This document shows positions 23,896 through 35,501 of a stretch of DNA of 64,000 nt, in pieces. The stretch is from Adenophora triphylla var. japonica (taxonomy: Eukaryota > Streptophyta > Magnoliopsida > Asterales > Campanulaceae). The stretch's first letter is position 1; the number at the start of each line of letters is the position of its first letter. The notes under the pieces were generated by a model. The model was not told where the DNA came from. It saw only the letters and a list, made by a program, of their open reading frames with translations, and did no database searches. A program made the position numbers and the translations under genes. The DNA lies in NCBI GenBank assembly GCA_022495995.1, contig JAFEMH010001480.1:248001-312000 (forward strand). Reading direction: 5' to 3'.

Positions 23896-25406
23896 TTGAA
23901 ACTTGTTTTCAAAAGTGGTTCAAACTTTTGTTCTTTTTCAACATCCATTTCATTCATTTGTGTGTGCTTTGTTTGTGACATTATGTGATATGTGCATTTT
24001 ATGTGTTTTGTTTTCCTTTTTCTCCTGGTTTTTGTGTTGCTGAGGCTTAGTGTTGAGCTTGTGTATTGCCTGGAGGCTGGGGCTCATGTTGCTTTAGGTT
24101 CTGGATATATAGCCTTTCCTATCACATGACATAGCCTGCCTTCTCAATCCTGTGTAGCGCGACAGGTTGAGCCATCCTGTAGAATTTGGTTTATTTGACT
24201 TGGTTCTGATTTGGGGCAGTCCTTGCGACCAAAATTATGATCCTTTGATTTTTGTGCTCTGTGGGGTTGGACGTCTGGGTGTTATTTTCCTGTTATCACC
24301 CCTTTGCCAAATTAAAAAAAAATCAAAAAATAAAATAAAAAATCATTTTCACAAATAAAGGAATCTAGTCATCAGCACACTACATCACTAGATCTAGAGC
24401 CATTTGGTGCGATTGACGGCATCGCGGACGGTGATGTATGTGGCCTACGTTTGAGCACCTAATATCAATCCTTTTCCCCTAGCGCATCATAGGTGGAACC
24501 ACACTTTTCAAAGCTTACCCAATGGTTGGTTTTTGACACAACATTTTCAAAAATATACTAAAATGAATTGCTTCAAAATTAGTCATAGGCTTTCATACCT
24601 ATTCCAAAACCTAGCACGTATGGGCGTGTTGCCAATGTAATCTGGTTTCACGTATGAACATGTCGCTCTCATGACATGTTCTAACGAGAGATCATGTTGC
24701 CTTGTCAACGTGCACCGACGAGAGGTCATGCCGGATTTTTTCTTGAAATTCTTCAGAAATACGCGTCATGCTGCCCAATTTTCCACAGAAATTGGGATTG
24801 CTCGTCCATCCCATAAATGCTTATGTTTTATTTAGGTATTATTGCCTATTATTAATTTTTAATCAATACATTTGGTGTATTTTGAATGGTGTGTCTTTAG
24901 GTTCCCGCTCGAGGTTTAGAATTCGAAAATAAAGGCTTATCCTTTTCCAACCGTTCCTAGGACTTAAAAGACATTAATTTCTACTTAAACACAAATAAAA
25001 TGCTTGCATGAGTCTATCTCCTTTCATATTTTATTTAGGTATTATTTCCTATTATTAATTTTTAATCAATACATTTGGTGTATTTTGAATGGTGTGTCCT
25101 TAGGTTCCCGCTCGAGGTTTAGAATTCGAAAATAAAGGCTTATCCTTTTCCAACCATTCCTAGGACTTAAAAGACATTAATTTCTACTTGAACACAAATA
25201 AAATGCTTGCATGAGTCCATCTCCTTTCATATTCTTCCCTCTCCCATACCTTCTCAAGGTTCTTTCCTCTACCACCTTATCGACCCCTATCCACCTCTGC
25301 AGTTACGGCAAGTTGAGTGCGTGCTCCGATTCTAGGTGCTCATTTGATTTGTATCTCTGAGGCAGTTGCAGTTTCTGCGGAGTTTTCATCTGATTCAGAA
25401 TCCGAG
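23896..25406 (+). other. 5' leader of A with 203-bp tandem duplication
   Basis: No gene. It carries a further palindrome pair (24120-24165), a perfect hairpin GCGAT-TGACGGC-ATCGC (24409-24425) inside a block shared with D, and a direct duplication with a 203-bp period (24829-25031 and 25032-25234). D has one copy of that unit at about 51470-51670. Confidence 0.75.
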
Positions 25407-27463
25407 ATGTCTGGTGCAGAGGATGTGTTAGCTAGCCATTCTGGAGGTTCATTTGCTTCGGGTCAGCCGAGTTTGAATGATTTGTCCGTGGAGGAATTGA
25501 GAATTACTCTTGAGGCCGCCTTGGCTCGTGAGCGTGAGGCTCAATTGCTCATCCAAGCTGCTAAGGCTAGAGAGGATGAAGCGCATGCTAGATTTGTGGA
25601 AGCAATGCGTGGGATTGCCATCATTCGTCGTGCAGATGGTTCTTATGAGGAAATCACCAATGCTTATGATACCGAGTTAGGGGCCGGCAATGTTTCTCTC
25701 CCTTTTCAGCCTACTTATGGTGTGACACCTCCTCCCACTTATCAAATGCATGGAATGAACGTAAATGCACAAGGCAGAACTCCTTCTCCAATGTCTCAGC
25801 CCATCCAGACTCATGTTCAGGGTGCACAGTTCAATCACTCTCAGAATCAGGGGCTACCGTTGAACTCTCAAGTTAGTTTTGGTGGACCACAGCTAAGCTT
25901 CTATGACTTGACATCTTCCTCTGTGCCTAATGCTTCTAGGCCTCCAACCCAGTTTGGATTGCAGTTTCCAAGTGGTTATCAACCTCAGTTTCAGCAAAAC
26001 TCTCAGGGATTTTGGATTCCAAGCTCTCAACAGCAAGGCAGCTTCCAATATGGTCAATTCCAGGGTCCTCAAGTACAGGATAATTCTCAGTATCAATTCT
26101 CTGGTAGCCAGTTTAATCTTGAAGGTTTTCTACAGCCTCAGTTTAATAAGTCCCAGTTTCATGGTGGATTTTCTCAACCTATGATAGGTGCATCTCTTGG
26201 TCCTGGTTCAGTTCCGTATGCGACCCTAGTACTTCATTTCAAGGTCCTTCAGTACAGAATGCTCAGCTTTCTAGCTCGGTTGGCCCGTTTCATAGCAGCT
26301 TGAATGTACCAAATACCTTTGGTTTTCCTCCAACTACAACACATGCTTTTGGGAACTCTCCCTTCCAGTCAGCCAGCTCTGTGCCTTCCTTGACTGTGTC
26401 TCCCTCTATTCCTCAGACTTCGAGTGTAACTCCAGAAGTTGCCATTTTGTTGGAGCAGATGAAAATGATGCAGCTGCAAATTGACAAACTGACTATAGGA
26501 TCAAGTAGACTTAAAGTGGTTGATCCGGGACAGGTAAAAGCCCTTCCCCACAAGTTTAAAATGCCTAAGATGGAGTTTGATGGGATGGCATGTCCGAAAA
26601 CTCATGTTGACACATATGTGATAACTATGGAAGCGATGGGTTGTACTCCCGAGTTTATGGCTCAACACTTTCATCTCACACTTAAGGGTCCTGCCTTGAC
26701 CTGGTTTCTAACTCTTAAGCTAGAAGCTCGATCTACTTGGAGTCAGATCACTGAGGCCTTTCTTGAAAAGTACCGTGGAAACCTTGAGTGGCGCACAACT
26801 AGAGATGATCTGGTTGGCACAATCCAGAAAAGCGATGAGTCAATCATTGATTTTTTCAAGAGGTGGAATGCTAAATTGAATGAGCTTTCTGAGCCAATCC
26901 CTTTACAGGATCAAAAGGACATCTTTCTCTCATGTGTAAAGCCAGTTCTTCGTGAAGCTATTGGAAATGGTTGGTACCCCGATTTATGGGAGATGGTAGG
27001 CATGGGAGCTCGTAGCGAGAATCGACTTTTCAATCTTACTCCAAATGCCAATGCTGGTAATGGTGGCGGTTATTGTTACAGGACAGTCAATCCAGTTTCC
27101 ATGGCTCCTAAAGGGAAAGAGTTAGCGAAAGACAATAGTGTCAACAACCTTCAGGGAGGAAGCACTGGTCAAAGCAGTGGGAAGTTTCCACCTCGCCAGC
27201 CAAAGAAGTATGATGATCTTGGTATGACTACTGAAGAGGCATTTAATGGTTTAGTTAAGACTGGGATGATCAATCCTCTTGATAATTACAACCCTGCTAA
27301 GCCCAATCCCAATCTGGATGCGAGTAAATACTGCCGATACCATAAGTATCCTGGCCATACCACCAACGACTGCGTCCCTCTGAAGTTGCTCATTCAAAGG
27401 CTTATTGATGAAGGGAAGATTGAGAAGGCTCGCCCCAACGTGGTTACCAATCCTCTTCCGTGA
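25407..27463 (+). pseudogene. gag of element A (one frameshift)
   Basis: Starts MSGAEDVLASHSGG at the first ATG that matches D's Gag start. An N-terminal helical stretch (EELRITLEAALARE) is followed by a Gln/Ser/Pro-rich region. A single 1-nt shift near 26219 moves the frame from 25407-26303 to 26300-27463. The Gag core follows (LPHKFKMPKMEFDG ... YRGNLEWRTTRDDLVG ... WYPDLWEMVG), then zinc knuckle CRYHKYPGHTTNDC (CX2HX4HX4C), ending RPNVVTNPLP. About 685 residues if read through. It could assemble particles if the shift were absent. No pol follows. Confidence 0.9.
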
Positions 27464-29009
27464 TCTTCATCAGAATCCAAGGGGCCCTCCCATCCAATGT
27501 TGATGCAGTCAATCAGTCTTCGTAGGGTCTAGATTGTCTCTCATTCCATTAATGAATGTCCCTTTTGGGCATCAAATCTGTTGTGTCTGTGGTTTTTGTC
27601 CTTTTAAGTAATAAAAGTCTTTGTTTCTCTTCTTGCTAGACTTGAGACATCACTTGCTCACCCACATTACACTTAATTGAAATGGTTTTATTCCATATAA
27701 TCACTTGTGCTGCTCAATCAATAATTCATTGAAATAATTAATATTTTAATTAATCAGAGTGAGAAAATCAACTGATATCCTTCTCATATTGGGGCTCATC
27801 AACTCCCCATTTCGCATTTCTTGTGCTCACATCTCTTGCATCATACTCAGCGTTTCGTTGATCAAGAATTTGCACTAATCTTTCGCAATTAAGCTTAAGC
27901 AAGCAATGAAGACTTAATCTCATTTAGGTCATCCGATAAGGATTGCAGTTGAAGCCTTTCACCCTAGGGAAGCCATTACCTCACCCTCACCAAACAATAT
28001 CCTTTCATTTCAAGATCGGCATGTTTTGAAGCACTGTTTAGCCATCATCTTTGCTCCTTGTTGAGAGAAGTCCAAGCAATGCCAAGAAGTTAGCTTCGAG
28101 AATCGGCGATGCATAAAATACTTAAGTCATGAAGGAAGGATAGATATAATCCTCAACTCCTCAAGATGCTTTCCAAATTCTCAAAAAGGATTTTAAATCC
28201 TCACAATTCAGGCAAAAGTCCTCAACTTCTCAAGAGGCCTTCCAATTCTCAAAAGGATGTTGAATCCTCCCGATTCTACAAAAGTCTTCGACTTCTCAAG
28301 AGGCTCTCCAATGTTCAAAAGGAGCCCGAATTCTCGCAAGTTCACAAAAAGTTCTCGATAGCATGGACTTCCTCTCACCAGCATCCGCAAAATAACCCCA
28401 AACCATCCTCTCGCTTTTAGAGGATATTCTCATTACCATTACCTTTGCCTTTGGCCAAAGTCAAAAATTGACCTCTCATTCTTAGAGGCAATCAATCTTC
28501 CTCGTTGTAGAAATCTCAAACACATCCTTGAAAGCCAACCTCTCATCTTTAGAGGCTCAGTCAGTAAAAGGCCCAGCTGACCTCTCATCTTAAGAGGTCA
28601 TGATGCAATCAATTTTCCAAATCACCTAATGGTCAATCGAAGCAATGAAGCCCAGCTACAGTTCCTACCGGATAGCAGTTTCATTCTAATATCTTCGAGA
28701 TCTAAATCAAATTAATTCTTCATTGCTTGCTTGAATCTAAACCTAATCCATTTTGGCTCAAGATCATCAATCGGATATTGTGCAAATTCAAACCATTCAT
28801 TTGGCATTTCATGTGAGCATATCTCATTTATTCTCCGCAAACAATTTCCGTGAATGCCTCACTGGGGCTTCGCATCCGTGTCTTTCATGGACACTCCAAG
28901 GAGATATGTTCTTCAATTCTCCGATTCTGGAAAAAATCCTAAAAATCCTTAAAAGGTCCTCAAAATCTCAAATTTTCACATTCCTTCTCTTTTCAATCGG
29001 GATAAGCCC
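27464..29009 (+). other. 3' region of A, part 1 (non-coding)
   Basis: No supported gene. 27620-27780 matches B at about 42740-42900 (CTTGCTAGACTTGA, AAATGGTTTTATTC, GAGAAAATCAACTGATA), which shows that A's post-gag sequence equals B's post-pol sequence. It also contains a ~70-bp triplicate at 28155-28345 (CTCAAGAGGC units) and four short CCTCTC...AGAGG hairpins at 28406-28600. Confidence 0.7.
28155..28345 (+). repeat. ~70-bp repeat, three units
   Basis: Units marked by CTTCTCAAGAGGC and CCAATTCTCAAAAGGA. Short ORFs across it on both strands reflect the repeat, not a gene. Confidence 0.75.
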
Positions 29010-29073
29010 GAACTACGGTGATCTGAGCTCCTCACAATGAGGGGAACGTAGGCAACCAGAAATGGCCCGGTCA
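29010..29073 (+). other. CTACG-stem hairpin motif, type II (element A)
   Basis: CGAACTACGG, then CTGAG, inner stem CCTC-acaat-GAGG, then GGAACGTAGGCAACCA and GGCCCGGTC. This second motif type also follows pol in B, D and (degenerate) at 43425. Confidence 0.75.
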
Positions 29074-30330
29074 CAAATACATTCAAATCTCAGAAAATCC
29101 GGTCTCATTAAGGGCCGTCCCTATACACAAATCCTCTTCACATTTTTTCCAAATTTGATTCTTGATATCAATTGGGTTTTCTCCTCGTGATTAATCAAAA
29201 TATTTGTTCATATCAAGCTTAGTGGTTGAATAACCTGAACATCAATAAAGGGTTTTAAGCAGTCTTGTGATCATCATGAATAAGACAAGTTTTCAAATGT
29301 CTCGACAAGTCTTCTTTTTCTACATCATAGGAATATAGAGCCAAACACAGTCTTTCTGTTAGCAGGGACTTCCATACACTTTTCTACACCTTGTTGTGCT
29401 TATACTCTCTCAAAAGAGTCAAACTTAAAGCGAGATTGTTACACAAAATCGGGATTAATTCCCACTTTTTGAAAGATACACCCCTGCACGTATACATTTC
29501 TAAGTCTTTTCCAATGACTGATTGACTAAAGTTTGAAAAGATGGGTGCCTCCTTGGCCACATGATGATTCTGTCTGCAATAAAGCTGCATTCAAGCTGGG
29601 GCTTTGCTAAGCTGTTCCCTCAGGCTTTCCCGTATCAGCTCTTCAAGCTGGGGTTTTGTTAAGCTGTTCTCTCAGGTTCATCTATATCAACTCTTCCAAC
29701 TGGGGCTTTCCCAAGTCACCTCCTCAAAATCTGGGTTTTAGTCATCTCTTCAAAGCCAGGGCATTCTCTGCACTTCCTCTGCTGCTTGCCATTTCGGGCG
29801 CGCGGCACACCTTGTTCTTATCATCCAACAATCACCTGCTCACCTGTTACAATCTGTACTCCCGGGAGCGTCCCCGACTTGCCAAGACTGCACCTTATCA
29901 TTCATACATTCCTCAATCATCACCCATACACACCTCAAAATGCATGGGAGAGGGTTCGTAATCCATACACCATCATAAATCCATCATAGCATAATTGCTA
30001 CATACATATCAGCTCGTCGAGCCATGCAAAATTCTCATTCCATTTTCATCCTCGGTTGAGATGGACTCGTGCATCAAGATTAAATTAACAATAATTGAGT
30101 TCAAATTAATGCAAAGTGCCTAGAGTGTTGTGTTTTCCCCCCACGGGGTACAATAATCAAATGATCATAATCTGATCATAGGAGTTGCTCCTCAAATCAA
30201 AATCTGGACAAAGAATTCAAATTCTCCAAGTGGCATTTTCTGCCTTTATCATCTTCGAATTCATCATCATCGTCAGAAAGAGGCTCAGCTGCCTCAATCT
30301 CCAAGCAATAGGGCTCATCAGTCTCAGTGT
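29074..30330 (+). other. 3' region of A, part 2 (non-coding)
   Basis: 29220-29530 is clearly homologous to B 43608-43920 (GGTTTTAAGCA, CAAGTCTTCTTTTTCTA, AAAGAGTCAAAC). 29597-29760 holds about three ~52-bp units (AAGCTGGGGCTTTGCTAAGC). Otherwise no gene is supported. Confidence 0.65.
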
Positions 30331-30334
30331 CATC

Positions 30335-30745
30335 AAAATCCCGTGTTGTACGGAGAATCATCATCAAAATCCTGTGTTGGATGGCAGATTATCATCAAAA
30401 TCTCATGTTGGACGGTGAATCATCATTAAATTCCCGTGTTAGACTAAGAATCATCATCAGAATCCCGTGTTGGACGGTGAATCATCATCAAAATCTCGTG
30501 TTGGACGGAGAATCATCATCAATATCCTATGTTGGACGATGGCTTATTATCAAAATCCCGTGTTGGATGGTGAATCATCATCAAATTCCCTTGTTAGACG
30601 GAGAATCATCATCAAAATCCCATGTTGGATGGAGAATCATCATCAAAATCCCGTGTTGGACAGCGGATCATCATCAAAAGCCCGTGTTGGACGGCGGATC
30701 ATCATCAAAATCCCGTGCTGGGTGACAAATCATCATCATCAGTCA
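30335..30745 (+). repeat. ~31-bp tandem repeat (ATCATCATCAAAATCCCGTG)
   Basis: About thirteen units ending TTGGACGG(A/T)GA. The array is open in several frames because of its period and base content, so I do not call a protein. Confidence 0.9.
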
Positions 30746-30854
30746 TAATCTCAGCCCTTTCAGCAGCTACAGGTAAGCACAACAAAGGTATACAAACATA
30801 TCTCTACCTGCACTACCATTTTGCCCTGGCATTTTCCTATATATCTCTCAAAAG

Positions 30855-31080
30855 TAAGTCTCGGTTGACTACCACATAGTCAAATCTCGATTGACTATCA
30901 CATAGTCAAATCTCGGTTGACTACCACATAGTCAAATCTTGGTTGACTACCACATAGTCAAATATCGGTTGACTACCACATAGTTAAAGTCTCGGTTGAC
31001 TACCACATAGTCAATCCCTGGGAGACTTCCCCTCTATAGTCAATCTCTGGGCGACTTCCCCTCTATAGTCAATCTTTAGG
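30855..31080 (+). repeat. ~26-bp tandem repeat (GTTGACTACCACATAGTCAA)
   Basis: Seven or so units, each containing the hairpin TTGACTA-ccaca-TAGTCAA, then two variant units (GGGCGACTTCCCCTCTATAG). Confidence 0.85.
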
Positions 31081-31096
31081 CTCATTCCTATACCTC

Positions 31097-31281
31097 GAAC
31101 TATGACCCGACTTGATTCCCTTTTAGGGATACGTAGGAATCCTTTCTCGAGAGGTCCAGCCATTTGACCATTTTGGTCTTTCTTCGGTTTGAGGCACCAC
31201 ACGTTCTCACTTTTCCGAACTACGATCTGGCTTGATTCCCTTTTAGGGATACGTAGGAATCCTTTCTCAAAAGGTCCAGCC
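31097..31281 (+). other. CTACG-stem hairpin motif, type I, tandem pair (element A)
   Basis: Two copies 120 bp apart (31097-31161 and 31217-31281). Both have inner hairpin TCCCT-ttt-AGGGA, then TACGTAGGAATCC and AGGTCCAGCC. The first has CTATG instead of CTACG. They lie 160-340 bp before the polypurine tract. Confidence 0.8.
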
Positions 31282-31440
31282 ATCCAACCAAATCAATCAT
31301 TTTCTTGCATTTGCCATATCCCCAGCAGGTCTAGCCATTCGACCACTCTGTTCCATCTTTCCCATCTTTCGTTCATCAAGATTGGGATCCTTCTTATTGA
31401 CAACCTCACTTCTTTCATAAGTGACGTTGCCGAGGGGCTC

Positions 31441-31581
31441 TGTGAGTACCCGAATCCAACTGGCGACCCAATAAAAGTGTCTTTTACACAATAAAAGTAC
31501 ACTAAGGAACGTTTTGCTAAATTTCTGGTCCATTTCGAGGCTTCCGAGAACTTTGTATAAGTTTCTTGCTAAGGAAGTACC
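31441..31581 (+). mobile_element. 3' LTR of A, first part
   Basis: Begins TGTGAGTACCCG right after CCGAGGGGCTC (polypurine tract 31430-31440). Stops at GTACC, the target site of C. Confidence 0.95.
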
Positions 31582-32665
31582 TGTAGACACCCCATTCTGA
31601 ACCAATAAAACATGATTACACTACTCTTTGTCTCTCTTTTGTGTTTTGATGAAAGCATATCAGTTTCGTCATATTTCGTTAAGTTTCTAACTAACCTCGT
31701 TAGTTTTGGACCTAACTGACTAACGGAATAAACTGAAGAGGAAAAAATAGTCAACCGACTAGTTGTCTCGCAAGGGACATACGTGTCTCGCGCGAGACAA
31801 CCCCTCTGCAGGATATGCAGAATCACTCTCCTTCTTCGTTTCAAACTCTTTTCTGGATAAAACCTTATCAATCCGGTTCTCCAATCATATTTGAGTTCTG
31901 GAAGCTTCCTAGGGTGGAATCCCAATCCACTTTAACCTCCTAAACTTGGTGATCAAGTCATCCATCCCCTATAAATACTTGATGGCTTTCAGTATTTCAG
32001 AGGTCCCCGATCCAAGATCGAAAACACACAACACACACATTTTGTTGGTTTCTCTCCCTGAAAAATTCCTACAAAATCATCCCAAAATCACCTCAAAATC
32101 ACCTAAAGTTTGTTTATCAACCTTGTTGATCAACAAACATCAAAGCCCGAATCAAGGATTGAGGCGAAGCTCTGTCCGCATCAAGATTTGACTCTCATAT
32201 TGAGTCGAAACTATGCCCGAATCACTACTCAACCAGGAAGACATCTTAGAACCACGTTCTAAATCAAATACTCCCTAAACGCTAGGTAAATTCCTATACT
32301 TTTACTCTCTTCTTCTTAATCTCTCTCTATTGGCTTTTAGAGTAGTGTAATCCTATCAAAAGGATTAGCCTAGAGTCCCTTCAATCCATGGAGGTGATCT
32401 CGAAGCATACAATCCGACATTCCTAATCAAGAAATTGATTAGGATTTTCTTGTTCTTTAATTATTGTATTGAAAAGATTGATAATACTCAATTGGCAAGA
32501 CCGATCTTCGGATTGGGTGGAATGGGTGCTCCTCGACCTTCCCATTCCATAACTTAACCCCCGAACCCTCAAATCTCTTTTAAATTGAGAAGGTTTTTCT
32601 TATTGTTTTCCTAAATAAATAATAAGTGGCGACTCAAAAGATGTAAAAATTCACGCATCGCTACA
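31582..32665 (+). mobile_element. 5' LTR of element C
   Basis: Has TATAAATA at 31970-31977, the palindrome GTCTCGCGCGAGAC (about 31785-31798) plus a degenerate partner at 31764-31778, and a U5 hairpin GGAATGGG...CCCATTCC (32520-32549). It matches the 3' LTR closely except for a ~20-35-bp segment around the palindromes and another short gap. Confidence 0.95.
31762..31977 (+). promoter_or_regulatory. LTR promoter of C: palindromes and TATA box
   Basis: Here the palindrome pair lies about 170 bp from TATAAATA, farther than in other families. The 3' LTR retains a single palindrome (about 38260-38273) and TATAAATA at 38447-38454. Confidence 0.55.
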
Positions 32666-32666
32666 G

Positions 32667-32685
32667 TGGCGACTCCGCTAGGGAC
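32667..32685 (+). other. Primer-binding site of C
   Basis: TGGCGACTCCGCTAGGGAC, closest of all to tRNA-Arg as I recall it, with a single G-to-A change in the GGGG run. Confidence 0.85.
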
Positions 32686-34136
32686 AATTAATTAAGAGGG
32701 TTAGACTTGCGCACAATTGAGAATTATCAATCTTTTTATTTTTCTGGATTTTTCGGAATTTTTCTGTACTGTTTTTGTCAAAAAAATTACTGTCCGAATG
32801 CTTGTCCAGCGCGGGACAAAATTGTATCGCGCGAAACTAAGATTTGGAATGAAAAGTCTGTTTGGCAGCGGCTATGAAAAGTAAAGTCAGGTCATAGGTC
32901 ACTGTTATCAATTCCATGTTAAAAAAAAAATTTTTTTTTTGGTTGACTTCTTTAAAATGTTGACCGCACAACAGCAAATATACCTTGGTTGACTTTTCCA
33001 AAAGTTGGAACATATTCAAAAAAAAACCAACCTTGGTTGGTTTGACTTTTTCTCAAAAAGTTTGACCATGTTAAAAAAAAATGAAAAGTTACAGAAAAGA
33101 TTTAAAAATTCAGAAAAGTCAAAACAAATTATTATTTCTATTTTGCTTGTACTAACTTTGTTTTGCAGGGTAGAATAATTAATTTATACTTGAACCATGT
33201 AACTGTGTGCGATTGAATTATTTTAATTTTCACCGGTCATCGGTTGACTCGGGCTTTGTAATAAATTAGTTTATTTATTCTCTCGCTCTCGCTCTCTCTC
33301 TCTCTCTTTAAATGGAACTACGACGGCCTGAGTCTTCCTAATTTGGGAGAAACGTAGGCAACCACTTAGTGCGGCCACTATCTGTTTACTTTCTATTTTA
33401 CTCTATCACCTAGATTGACTATCACACACGCGCACTCATATTATAACTGTCATTGCACTACATACCCTCTATAAACCCGGGACCCACACTAAGGACGGAT
33501 GACGGTAACCACCTAGTCGCCGGTCTCTCCGAAGTTGGATCATCCCACTCCGTGTATTCAATCCATCTAGATTGTCATATCGCGGGGAGCCTAGCCTTCC
33601 AGCCCTGCATCACCACATATCATGTAGATTGACCTTTTTAGGACACTCCGTGACCGGTCGGTTTGATCTTGGAGTCCTTGTAATCCCTTGTCAAGATCGT
33701 TTTGTGCAATAAACCATGAAAAAGAATAAAAAAAATTGTCGCTTCGGAATTGTCCCTTCAGAAATGTCCCTTTGATTGTCCCTTCGGATTTGCCCCTAAA
33801 AGAGAAAAAGTTCTCACCAAAGTTATTGCACAAAACTTGATGTTACTTGGGATGACTTCGACCCCTAGGTCCTTAGGTTTGGATTTTGAATGGTAGAAAC
33901 CCCCAAAACGGATTTTCCGTCCGACCAAAATTAGGACTAAAATCAGAAAATTTTGACTTTCCGTGGTAATGTCTCGCGCGAGACTGCTTGTCCCGTGCGA
34001 GATAAGTGTTCGGTCTTTTCGTGTTTTGGCCAAAACCTTCAAGCCTTCATTCACCCTATTCAGCCAACTTGTTGGGACTCGATCATGGTTTAACACGGTT
34101 GCTAAACGTCTAGGTTCTTCGCCAAAGCTCGACACG
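32686..34136 (+). other. 5' leader of C
   Basis: Non-coding. Contains two palindrome pairs (about 32808-32840 and 33971-34005), a (TC)n run (33280-33308), a type II CTACG hairpin (33315-33376; inner stem TCTTCC-taattt-GGGAGA) and four short TTGTCCCTTCGG-type units (33735-33800). Confidence 0.65.
33315..33376 (+). other. CTACG-stem hairpin motif, type II (leader of C)
   Basis: GGAACTACGACGG, inner stem with loop taattt, then AAACGTAGGCAACCACTT and GCGGCC. This is the one copy found upstream of gag; the others are in 3' regions. Confidence 0.75.
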
Positions 34137-35501
34137 ATGTGTGCTTCTCCTTCTACTACCGAGGCCGAAATCAACGAAGCTAAGGTCCAACTCATCGAAG
34201 CCATGCTTAGGTTGGATGAGCAAAGTAAGAAAATCGATGAGCAAAATGCCTAAATGGCCGCCCTCATGCAAGAGCTCAACGACATGAAAGTCAAGAAAGG
34301 ATGAAAACAAAAGCAGAAAGAGGAATCCTCCTCCGATGAAGAGGAATCCTACACCAAAAGGAATAACAAACCCAAGAAGTCAAGCAAGAAAAAGGAAGAA
34401 TCTGATTCCTCCTCTTCCTCATCCTCCTCCGATGATGAGGGACATACCTCCAAGGGTACTAAGACTAAGAAGGAAGGTAGCGACGAAACTACTAAACTTG
34501 GTGACCATGTTACTAAGAACTACCTCGAAAAGAAACTTGTGACTCTTGACACTTCCAAAGGGTCATTCGTCCCATTTGATCCTGATGCTCTTCAACAATC
34601 CATCACCAAGTTTCCTCGCAAGTACAAAACACCCGACATTGCCAAGTTTAATGGCACTACTTGTCCCCGAGCTCATGTTGAAACCTACACTTGGGCCATG
34701 CTTCCAATGGGCGTTGATAACACCATCTTAGCCCAATGCTTTCCTCAAACCTTAGAGGGTGCTGCAAGGGATTGGAACATGTCTCTTCCTACGACTACAA
34801 GGCTTGATTGGTCATCTGCATGTTTAGTCATCCAAAGGCAGTTTGGAGACAACTCCACTTACCGCCCTACTAGGAGGGATCTTGAACAAACCAAGCAACA
34901 TGCTAATGAGTCCTTTGCTGAATTTGCTAGAAGATGGAGACTCAAACTTAGTGAAATTGTCGAAAGGCTTACTCTCAATGAGCAAATCCACATCTTCTTC
35001 CAATGCCTCCGTGATGAATTTCAAGAGAAGCTCGCCGGCAACTACTTTTCTAGTTTCAATGAACTCCACGAGTCCGGAATTAGGATTGATGACTTTCTAA
35101 AAAGCAAAAAGAAGGAAAGTACGTTCGGCTACAACAAGACCACCGCAAGTAAGGATGCTTCAGTCAACGCTATTGCATTCAACCGCCCTAACACCGGCAA
35201 GTATTCTGTTGTTCCTCCTCCCGAAAAGAAAAAGAGGCACTATGACAAACTTGAAGCAATCACACAAGAAGAACTCCTCGACACTCTTGTCAAGAATGAA
35301 AAGATCAAACCAAGGGAAGGTGGTCCTCCTAAGGATATGGGTCCTAATCATGCTCATCACTTATTCTGCAAGTACCACAACTTCATCGGCCACGACACCA
35401 ACACTTGCCACCACTTGAAGGACATCATACAAGACCTCTTTGACAATGGAGATCTAGAACGTCCCAACGTCATCAACAATCCTCTCCCTCGTAATCCATG
35501 A
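34137..35501 (+). pseudogene. gag of element C, two in-frame stops
   Basis: One frame of 455 codons from MCASPSTTEAEINE, interrupted by TAA (34251-34253) and TGA (34302-34304). Next comes a Ser/Asp/Glu/Lys-rich segment, then an uninterrupted Gag core (FPRKYKTPDIAKFNG, PRAHVETYTWAMLPMG, NSTYRPTRRDLEQ, FAEFARRWRLKLSE) and zinc knuckle CKYHNFIGHDTNTC, ending NPLPRNP. The core from about 34539 is intact over 320 codons. No pol frame follows the stop. Confidence 0.85.

Noticed and set aside
30327..30879. Three overlapping ORFs with Ser-Ser-Lys-Ser repeats
   Set aside because: They translate the ~31-bp tandem array in three frames; no independent coding evidence.
33280..33310. (TC)n, (TG)n and (CA)n runs (also 8235, 47768, 49725)
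   Set aside because: Ordinary microsatellites; no further structure noted.
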